A stretch of 8,553 nucleotides of DNA from Aeromicrobium sp. (GTDB taxonomy: Bacteria > Actinomycetota > Actinomycetes > Propionibacteriales > Nocardioidaceae): assembly GCA_023254755.1 (NCBI GenBank), contig JALRKU010000440.1:1-8553 (forward strand). The letters are read 5' to 3'. The notes below the pieces were generated by a model, which saw only the letters and a program-made list of their open reading frames with translations, was not told the origin of the DNA and made no database searches. A program made the translations under genes and the position numbers. This document shows positions 1 to 4,420 of the stretch, in pieces (position 1 is the first letter of the stretch; every line of letters begins with the position of its first letter).

Positions 1-1015
1 CGACGGACAACCGGTCCTTGTTGTAGACCAGCTTGGTGCCGCTCGACCCGGCGCGCGTCACGAGCGCGTACTTGCTGCTGCCGAGCAGGTTCACCAGGTC
101 GTCGTACTGCTTGACGCCGCCGTACGTCAGCGGTGTGGCCTCCTGGAGCGCCACGACGTCGGGCGCCTGCGACAAGATGTTGGCCGCGACCGGCTTGCGG
201 CGGGTCGCCCACGTCGGTGATCCGCTGGCCTTGCGCACGTTGTAGCTCACCAGCGAGATCCGCGGCGACGTGGTGCTGGCCTGCGTCGTCGCCGAGGGTG
301 CTTTCGACGACGAGTAGGTGCTGATGCCCGAGCCCTTGGCGTTGATGACTCGGGCACGGAAGTAGTACTTCGTGCTCTTCTTCAGGCCGGTGACCACGCC
401 GCCCGCGGTCGTGGTCTTGACCGACGACCACTTCAGGACGTCCTTCGAGGGGTCGTCGGTGTACCGCAGCACGTATCCGACGCCCGGTCCGCGAGAGCGC
501 CACGAGACGTACATCGAGTCGGCGCCGGCGGGCGTGGCCGAGAGGTCGACCGGCAGCAGCTCGGGCGTGCCGGTCTTGGGCAGCGTGACCTTGATGGCCT
601 TGCTGTACCCGCTGAGGTCGTCTCGGTCGCTCGACGACAGCTCGTCGGTGACCGCCTTGACCTGGAAGTAATAGGTGCCGCCGGGTTTGAGTCGCGGGGA
701 CGTCGTGGACGGGTTGGCATCCATGTGGGTCCACTCGAGGTAGTTGCCCCGGACGTCCCAGGTGTCCTTGTTGGCCGACATGCTCGAGCTCGTGGAGAAG
801 CGGACGCGGTAGGCGTCCTCTCCGGTGGCCTTCCAGGTCAGGCCCACGCCCTGCGTCGCGACGTGGGCAGCTCGCAGATCGCTCGGTGCGGCGATCGCAG
901 CGTGCGCCGGCCCGGTCGACACCGCCACCAGTCCCAGCGAGGCCGTCGCCGCGGCGATCCCTCCCGAGATCAGGGACGCTCGCAGGGGTCGGCGGGTCGG
1001 TGCGGTCGAGATCAT
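1..1015 (-). CDS. Secreted FN3-FN3-EEP protein (endonuclease/exonuclease/phosphatase family), N-terminal part, cut by window edge
   Basis: About 338 codons are present; the 3' end lies left of the window. The ATG at 1015 has a GGGAG Shine-Dalgarno at 1026-1030 with 10-nt spacing. The N-terminus is a typical Sec signal peptide: Arg-rich residues 8-12, a hydrophobic Ala/Leu/Val core, and a probable cleavage site AHA|A near residue 39. Two fibronectin type III domains follow (about 43-146 and 153-246), each with the aromatic GxxYYFQVKAV or KSTKYYFRARV strand typical of the fold. From about residue 253 an EEP domain begins: SLVSYNVR supplies the metal-site Asn, and DVVALQE supplies the catalytic Mg2+-binding Glu. 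The rest of the active site (His/Asp residues) is beyond the edge. The EEP family includes secreted nucleases, phosphodiesterases and sphingomyelinases, so the substrate cannot be named. It is exported, and FN3 domains often mediate carbohydrate or surface contacts. It is divergent from the K+ uptake operon, with no functional link implied. Confidence 0.88.
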   Translation of the reverse strand, partial: MISTAPTRRPLRASLISGGIAAATASLGLVAVSTGPAHAAIAAPSDLRAAHVATQGVGLTWKATGEDAYRVRFSTSSSMSANKDTWDVRGNYLEWTHMDANPSTTSPRLKPGGTYYFQVKAVTDELSSSDRDDLSGYSKAIKVTLPKTGTPELLPVDLSATPAGADSMYVSWRSRGPGVGYVLRYTDDPSKDVLKWSSVKTTTAGGVVTGLKKSTKYYFRARVINAKGSGISTYSSSKAPSATTQASTTSPRISLVSYNVRKASGSPTWATRRKPVAANILSQAPDVVALQEATPLTYGGVKQYDDLVNLLGSSKYALVTRAGSSGTKLVYNKDRLSV

Positions 1016-1094
1016 GGTGAGTCAGCTCCCAGGGTGCGCAGGTCGATGGCAGCGCCCCGCCTCCCCGCGCGACGTCTCCAGCACCGTACCAAGC

Positions 1095-1136
1095 GTCACG
1101 CCGGTCACGTAAGCCCCTGCTTTACCACGCGTCACG
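1095..1136. repeat. Three GTCACG repeats in the divergent intergenic region
   Basis: GTCACG occurs at 1095-1100, 1104-1109 and 1131-1136, the last as part of the palindrome CACGTG (1133-1138). Start-to-start distances are 9 and 27 nt, both multiples of 9. The repeats lie in the 181-nt region between two divergent genes, near a weak minus-strand TACGGT -10 candidate (plus 1083-1088). They could be an operator for the secreted EEP gene or for both genes, or a chance effect of GC-rich sequence. No known regulator is assigned. Confidence 0.35.
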
Positions 1137-1184
1137 TGATCTTCGTCTGCGACACGCGGGGCGCGGTGGGCGCCGGAGTCGCGA

Positions 1185-1190
1185 TACCGT
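1185..1190 (+). promoter_or_regulatory. -10 box TACCGT of a predicted leaderless ktrBA promoter
   Basis: TACCGT fits the actinobacterial TANNNT -10 pattern and ends 6 nt before the ATG at 1197, which places the expected transcription start at or next to the A of the ATG. No Shine-Dalgarno lies at a useful distance from this start. No convincing -35 is visible. Confidence 0.55.
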
Positions 1191-1196
1191 CACCGC

Positions 1197-2552
1197 ATGG
1201 CCGGCCCACCCCGCCTGCGGATCCCCGCGGCGATCGCGCACCCGGTGCGGCTGCTGCCCCTGACCTTCCTCGCTCTCATCGTGATCGGCACGCTGCTCCT
1301 GCTGCTCCCGCTCGCGCGAGAGGGACATCGGTCGCCGGACTTCATGGCCGCGTTCTTCACGTCCGCGTCGTCGGTCACCGTCACCGGTCTGGCGACGGTC
1401 GACACCGGCACGTACTGGTCGGTCCCGGGTCAGGTCATCATCCTGCTGCTGGTCGAGATCGGGGGCCTCGGCATCGTCGCCCTGGCCACGGTGCTCGGCC
1501 TGTTCATCGGCGGCCGGCTCGGCATCCGCACCCGGTTGGTCGCCCAGGCCGAGATGCACGTCGTCAACATCGGCGAGGTCAAGCCGCTGTTCCGACGCGT
1601 CGGCCTGACGATGGTGTTCTTCCAGTCCGTCACGGCGGTCGTGCTGATGTTCCGCTACCGCGCCAGCTACTTCGACGACTGGGGCACGTCGCTGTGGCAC
1701 GGCGTGTTCGACGCCGTGATGGCGTTCAACAACGCGGGCTTCTCGCTCAACGAGGACAGCCTGACGAGCTACGCCGGTGACTTCCTGGTGATCCTGCCGA
1801 TCTCGTTCGCAGTGTTCGTCGGGGCGATCGGCTTCCCCGTGCTCGCCGAGCTGTTCCAGGGCTGGCGCACACCCGACAAGTGGACGATCCACACGCGCCT
1901 CACGGTCTGGGGCTCGTTCGGGCTGCTGGTCGTCGGCGCGCTGGCCTTCGTGCTGCTGGAGTGGACCAACGACTCCACGATCGGCGACATGCCCTTCTGG
2001 CACCGCGTCGTGACCGGCGTCGAGGGCGGCATCATGCCGCGCTCAGGCGGCCTGAACTCGTTCGACTGGGGTGAGGTCCGGCCCGAGACGCTGTTCGTCG
2101 CGATCATCTTGATGTTCATCGGCGGCGGCAGCGCGTCGACGGCCGGCGGCATCAAGATCACGACGTTCCTGCTGCTCGCCTACGTGATCCTGGCCGAGCT
2201 GCGCGGCGACCCCGAGGTGACGGTGGGCAGTCGTTCGATCGGCCCCAAGGTGGTCCGCACCGCCATCACGATCGCGCTCATCGCGGTCATGCTCGTCACG
2301 GTCTCGACGTTCGCGCTGCTGCTGACGAGCGACCTGTCGCTCGACGCCGCCCTGTTCGAGGCGACGTCGGCGTTCGCCACCGTCGGTCTGTCGACCGGCG
2401 TGACCCCCGACCTGCCGCACTCGGCGCAGGTCGTGCTCATCGTCTTGATGTTCCTCGGCCGAGTCGGCACGATTGCGGCTGCGGGAGCGTTCATCCTGCG
2501 CCGCCGGGCGCCGCGCTACCACCTTCCCGAGGAGCAACCGATCATTGGCTAG
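1197..2552 (+). CDS. ktrB: KtrB/TrkH-family K+ channel subunit
   Basis: This 451-aa integral membrane protein is the pore subunit of a Ktr-type K+ uptake system. It has the four-fold M1-P-M2 repeat of the SKT superfamily. Each repeat shows a filter segment: TVTGL (61-65), NNAGF (178-182), RSGGLN (282-287) and ATVGLSTG (394-401). The filter glycines are G64, G181, G285 and G397, consistent with K+ conduction (usually Na+-coupled in Ktr). A glycine-rich segment around 309-319 (GGGSASTAGGI) matches the M2C gating loop of KtrB. The Arg of GRVG (R422) is in the conserved position of the last M2 helix. The length is typical of KtrB (about 450) and shorter than TrkH (about 480-500). The ATG at 1197 was chosen because a TACCGT -10 box sits directly before it. 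The gene overlaps ktrA by 8 nt. Substrate coupling (Na+ or H+) is inferred from the family. Confidence 0.93.
   Translation: MAGPPRLRIPAAIAHPVRLLPLTFLALIVIGTLLLLLPLAREGHRSPDFMAAFFTSASSVTVTGLATVDTGTYWSVPGQVIILLLVEIGGLGIVALATVLGLFIGGRLGIRTRLVAQAEMHVVNIGEVKPLFRRVGLTMVFFQSVTAVVLMFRYRASYFDDWGTSLWHGVFDAVMAFNNAGFSLNEDSLTSYAGDFLVILPISFAVFVGAIGFPVLAELFQGWRTPDKWTIHTRLTVWGSFGLLVVGALAFVLLEWTNDSTIGDMPFWHRVVTGVEGGIMPRSGGLNSFDWGEVRPETLFVAIILMFIGGGSASTAGGIKITTFLLLAYVILAELRGDPEVTVGSRSIGPKVVRTAITIALIAVMLVTVSTFALLLTSDLSLDAALFEATSAFATVGLSTGVTPDLPHSAQVVLIVLMFLGRVGTIAAAGAFILRRRAPRYHLPEEQPIIG
2529..2534 (+). promoter_or_regulatory. Shine-Dalgarno GAGGAG that sets the TTG start of ktrA
   Basis: GAGGAG lies inside the 3' end of ktrB, 10 nt before the TTG at 2545. 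It is the only good ribosome-binding site near the start of the conserved KtrA sequence, so it decides the start codon and suggests translational coupling. Confidence 0.7.
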
Positions 2553-3234
2553 TCCGACGTTGTCCAAGCCCGGCAAGAAGCCGTCCCGCGACTCCGTGCT
2601 CGTGATCGGCCTCGGCCGGTTCGGCTACGCCGTGGCCCGGTCGCTCACGCACATCGGTCACGAGGTGCTGGCGGTCGACGAGCGCGCCGACATCGTGCAG
2701 CGGTACGCGAGCGAGTTCACCCACGTCATCGCGGCCGACTCCACCGACACCGAAGCCCTGCGGCAGATCGGGGCCGAGCAGTTCGACGTCGCCGTCGTGG
2801 GCATCGGCACCGACCTCGAGGCCAGCGTGCTGACGGTCCTGAGCCTGCTCGACCTCGGTGTCGAGGAGGTCTGGGCCAAGGCCATCAGCGGCAAGCACGC
2901 CGCGATCCTGGAGCGCGTCGGTGCGACCCACGTGATCCGGCCGGAGTCGCAGATGGGCAAGCGCGTCGCCCACCTGGTCACCGGCACCATGACCGACTTC
3001 GTCGAGTTCGACGGCTTCGCGATCGCGCGCACCTCGATCCCCGACGACTTCATCGGCAAGACGCTCAAGGACACTGGGCTGCGCCATGAGTACGGCGTCA
3101 CCATCGTGGCCGTGAAGTCCGGCCCGGGAGACTTCCAGTACGCGGGGGCCGACACCGTGGTCCGACAGGGTGACGAGCTGATCGTGTCGGGGCCCACCAC
3201 GAAGGTCGAGCGGTTCGCCGCCGACGCGTCCTGA
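2545..3234 (+). CDS. ktrA: KtrA/TrkA-family K+ uptake regulatory subunit (RCK domain)
   Basis: This 229-aa cytoplasmic protein gates the KtrB channel, normally as an octameric RCK ring. After a short basic tail it begins a Rossmann fold, SVLVIGLGRFG, with GxGxxG at residues 22-27. The acidic residue D45 at the end of beta-2 contacts the ribose of the adenine nucleotide in this family. The RCK_N domain covers about 17-140 and a TrkA_C/RCK_C domain about 145-225 (FIGKTLKDTGLRHEYGVTIVAV, then GDELIVSG). RCK_C domains of Ktr proteins can bind c-di-AMP; that is family knowledge, not visible here. The start is TTG 2545, overlapping the ktrB stop by 8 nt and served by GAGGAG at 2529-2534. A longer reading from 2473 would add an 80-nt overlap and an arginine-rich leader unlike the family, so I rejected it. 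No ATG or GTG gives a better start. Confidence 0.92.
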   Translation: MASPTLSKPGKKPSRDSVLVIGLGRFGYAVARSLTHIGHEVLAVDERADIVQRYASEFTHVIAADSTDTEALRQIGAEQFDVAVVGIGTDLEASVLTVLSLLDLGVEEVWAKAISGKHAAILERVGATHVIRPESQMGKRVAHLVTGTMTDFVEFDGFAIARTSIPDDFIGKTLKDTGLRHEYGVTIVAVKSGPGDFQYAGADTVVRQGDELIVSGPTTKVERFAADAS

Positions 3235-3254
3235 GAGGGCCCGCGCGGCCCCTC
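3233..3254 (+). terminator. GC-rich hairpin at the end of ktrBA, possible terminator
   Basis: The hairpin overlaps the ktrA stop codon. Its left arm GAGAGGGCC pairs with GGCCCCTC as 8 bp with one bulged A and a short CGCGC-type loop. There is no T-tract after it, which is common in high-GC actinobacteria, so the termination function is inferred. Confidence 0.45.
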
Positions 3255-3259
3255 CGGCG

Positions 3260-3278
3260 TCAGGCAAGCCTCGGCTGC
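3260..3278 (+). promoter_or_regulatory. Weak DtxR/IdeR-like iron box upstream of dps (distal)
   Basis: TCAGGCAAGCCTCGGCTGC matches the 19-bp consensus TTAGGTTAGGCTAACCTAA at 10 positions, 11 if the central G may be C. It contains the palindrome AGGCAAGCCT (3262-3271). The left half fits well and the right half poorly. It is supported mainly by a second copy 25 bp downstream. Confidence 0.35.
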
Positions 3279-3284
3279 GCTGGT

Positions 3285-3303
3285 TAAGGCCAGCCTGTTC
3301 TTC
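3285..3303 (+). promoter_or_regulatory. Weak DtxR/IdeR-like iron box upstream of dps (proximal)
   Basis: TAAGGCCAGCCTGTTCTTC matches the iron-box consensus at 10 of 19 positions strictly, and 13 when the degenerate W and S positions are allowed. It carries AGGCCAGCCT (3287-3296), a near copy of the distal palindrome. It ends one base before the TTGAAA -35 of dps, a position suited to activation. Confidence 0.38.
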
Positions 3304-3304
3304 G

Positions 3305-3333
3305 TTGAAACGGCTGCGACCACAGGGAATGCT
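3305..3333 (+). promoter_or_regulatory. Predicted dps promoter (TTGAAA, 17 nt, AATGCT)
   Basis: TTGAAA at 3305-3310 is a good -35. A 17-nt spacer separates it from AATGCT at 3328-3333, a weak -10 with only the key A2 and T6 conserved. A poor -10 fits a promoter needing an activator. The predicted leader before the ATG at 3377 would be about 35-40 nt. Confidence 0.45.
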
Positions 3334-3376
3334 GGTCGTCGAACGCACTGACGACGACCGAGACGGGAAGCCTTCG

Positions 3377-3874
3377 ATGACCTCCACCGACACGCCCACC
3401 ACGACCCCCTCCGACCTCGCCACGACCTCCGAGATCGCCGCCGGCGTGGCGCAGTTCCTCAGCCCGGTCGTCCGCGACCTCGAGGCGCTCGTCGTCAACG
3501 GCAAGCAGGCCCACTGGCACGTCCGCGGCGGCAGCTTCGTCGGCGTGCACGAGCTGCTCGACGACGTCGTCGACCACGCCCAGGAGTTCGCCGACACGGC
3601 AGCCGAGCGCATCGTCGCCCTGGGCCTGCCGGTCGACGCGCGGCTCGAGACCGTCGCCGAGAAGTCCACGCTTCCGACCCTGCCTGACGGCTTCCAGACC
3701 TGGCAGGCCACCGCCACGGCGATGGTGGGCCTGATCGACGCCGCGCTCGTCACGGTGCGCGCCGCCGTCACGGGGCTCGACGACATCGACCTCAGCAGCC
3801 AGGACGTGGCCATCGAGATCGAGCGGGGACTGACCAAGGACCGCTGGTTCCTGCAGGCTCACGTCGCCGTCTGA
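3377..3874 (+). CDS. dps: Dps family ferritin-like protein (iron storage, DNA protection)
   Basis: This 165-aa protein belongs to the Dps branch of ferritins, which form 12-subunit shells, oxidise Fe2+ (preferably with H2O2) and store it as ferric mineral. All four ferroxidase ligands are present with Dps spacing: H46 in KQAHWHVRG, H58 in VHELLDD, and D73 and E77 in DTAAER, matching H31, H43, D58 and E62 of Listeria innocua Dps. The four-helix bundle covers about 20-165. The Thr/Ser/Pro-rich N-terminal tail of about 15 residues has no Lys/Arg, so tail-mediated DNA binding is not supported. The ATG at 3377 follows GGGAAG (3365-3370) with 6-nt spacing; an in-frame start at 3305 would put the promoter inside the gene. 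The gene is a single unit closed by a strong hairpin. Two weak iron boxes precede the promoter, and an iron-boxed SIP-like gene follows. Confidence 0.94.
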   Translation: MTSTDTPTTTPSDLATTSEIAAGVAQFLSPVVRDLEALVVNGKQAHWHVRGGSFVGVHELLDDVVDHAQEFADTAAERIVALGLPVDARLETVAEKSTLPTLPDGFQTWQATATAMVGLIDAALVTVRAAVTGLDDIDLSSQDVAIEIERGLTKDRWFLQAHVAV

Positions 3875-3884
3875 CCTGCCGCGC

Positions 3885-3920
3885 CGACGGCCCGCCCCGC
3901 AGCATCGGGGCGGGCCGTCG
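3885..3920 (+). terminator. Perfect 15-bp hairpin, dps terminator
   Basis: The arms at 3885-3899 and 3906-3920 are perfectly complementary over 15 bp, almost all GC, with a 6-nt loop (CAGCAT). The hairpin begins 10 nt after the dps stop. No T-tract follows, but stability and position make termination very likely. Confidence 0.85.
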
Positions 3921-3957
3921 CCGTGCGCGGGTGGGATCCGTCACCTCCCGACGACGG

Positions 3958-3976
3958 GAAGGATAGGCAACCCTAT
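3958..3976 (+). promoter_or_regulatory. DtxR/IdeR-type iron box over the promoter of the SIP-like gene
   Basis: GAAGGATAGGCAACCCTAT agrees with TTAGGTTAGGCTAACCTAA at 13 of 19 positions, 14 allowing A or T at position 2. Both half-site cores (AGG..AGGC and CCT) are intact. It overlaps the first three bases of the -10 box TATACT, so an iron-loaded repressor bound here should block transcription. This is the best regulator site in the window. Confidence 0.72.
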
Positions 3977-3979
3977 ACT
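3974..3979 (+). promoter_or_regulatory. -10 box TATACT of a predicted leaderless promoter
   Basis: TATACT is close to the TATAAT consensus and ends 6 nt before the ATG at 3986, so the mRNA should start at or next to that ATG. No Shine-Dalgarno is present and no clear -35 can be seen. The iron box covers its left half. Confidence 0.68.
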
Positions 3980-3985
3980 CGACCC

Positions 3986-4354
3986 ATGAGGTCCCACCGC
4001 CGCCGCTCGCCGCTCGAGCACGTCCTGCTCGCCGGAGGGGTCGACGACCTGTCGGGCCTGGCGCTCCAGCTGGCCGTGCTTCCTGTGGACACCTACGGAC
4101 AGGTCCTTGTCGAGACCGACGATCCCGAGCTGTTGTCGATCCTGCGTGGACCGGCGCGGGTGACGGTGCACCAGGTCGTGCCCGACGGGGCACCGGGCGA
4201 GGCGCTCGCCAGGGCCGTCGAGTCGTGGATCGCGGAGTGGATCCCCACCGAGGTGGACGGTGCACGGTCGGTGAGCCTCTGGGTGGGAACCCGGGCCGGT
4301 GCGCACGTCGATGCCCTCTGCCCGGGGATCGGCGACCTGCTCGAGCGTCTCTGA
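3986..4354 (+). CDS. Small stand-alone SIP-like domain protein, probably iron-regulated
   Basis: This is a 122-aa soluble protein with no signal peptide or membrane helix. After a basic start (MRSHRRR) it reads EHVLLAGGVDDLSGLALQL, then GQVLVETDD, a short strand TVHQVV, a helix with ALARAVESWIAEW, and SVSLWVGTRAGAHVDAL. This order resembles the C-terminal NAD(P)H-side domain of siderophore-interacting proteins (PF04954): the hLLvGDETAlPA loop, the vlvEv strand and the WvAGEa..v..lR end. The usual GDETALPA appears as GGVDDLSG and the GEA as GTR, and no FAD-binding N-terminal domain is present, so an independent ferric-siderophore reductase activity is unlikely. It may partner a flavoprotein or have another role in iron handling. 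The ATG at 3986 follows TATACT by 6 nt; a longer frame from 3923 would begin upstream of the promoter. The iron box supports the iron link. Family assignment is from memory of the pattern. Confidence 0.68.
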   Translation: MRSHRRRSPLEHVLLAGGVDDLSGLALQLAVLPVDTYGQVLVETDDPELLSILRGPARVTVHQVVPDGAPGEALARAVESWIAEWIPTEVDGARSVSLWVGTRAGAHVDALCPGIGDLLERL

Positions 4355-4375
4355 GCCCGCGCCCACGTCGCGGGC
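4355..4375 (+). terminator. 7-bp GC hairpin after the SIP-like gene
   Basis: GCCCGCG (4355-4361) pairs perfectly with CGCGGGC (4369-4375) around a 7-nt loop, starting at the first base after the stop codon. There is no T-tract. It separates the SIP-like gene from the symporter promoter at 4385-4413. Confidence 0.5.
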
Positions 4376-4384
4376 GACCCCGGC

Positions 4385-4413
4385 TGGTCACCCCCGTGCG
4401 ACGGGCGTAGCGT
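4385..4413 (+). promoter_or_regulatory. Predicted leaderless symporter promoter (TGGTCA, 17 nt, TAGCGT)
   Basis: TGGTCA (4385-4390) shares four of six bases with TTGACA and is separated by exactly 17 nt from TAGCGT (4408-4413), a TANNNT -10. The -10 ends 7 nt before the ATG at 4421. A GGAG at 4416-4419 is too close to 4421 but could serve a second ATG at 4427. Confidence 0.5.
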
Positions 4414-4420
4414 GCGGAGC

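Noticed and set aside
1016..1196. c-di-AMP (ydaO) riboswitch before ktrB, as seen for some Ktr operons
   Set aside because: The -10 box lies 6 nt before the start codon, leaving no leader, and I see none of the conserved riboswitch helices.
725..1780. 351-codon plus-strand frame across the divergent region and ktrB
   Set aside because: It overlaps two confident genes, is dominated by Arg/His/Pro and has no domain; it is a frame shadow.
2473..2544. Upstream in-frame start for ktrA
   Set aside because: It would overlap ktrB by 80 nt and add an Arg-rich leader not typical of KtrA; the TTG at 2545 has a good Shine-Dalgarno.
3305..3376. Upstream in-frame start for dps (3305)
   Set aside because: It would begin inside the predicted -35 box and lacks a Shine-Dalgarno, while the ATG at 3377 has GGGAAG at 6 nt.
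2542..3837. 431-codon minus-strand frame opposite ktrA and dps
   Set aside because: It spans two real genes and their intergenic promoter and terminator, and its sequence is Ser/Arg/Val-biased without motifs.
3885..3920. Long inverted repeat as a mobile-element end or attachment site
   Set aside because: It is a single hairpin directly after the dps stop with a 6-nt loop, fully explained as a terminator; no flanking duplication or recombinase is present.
3923..3985. Upstream in-frame start for the SIP-like gene
   Set aside because: It begins just after the dps terminator hairpin and before the predicted promoter, so it would not be on the transcript.
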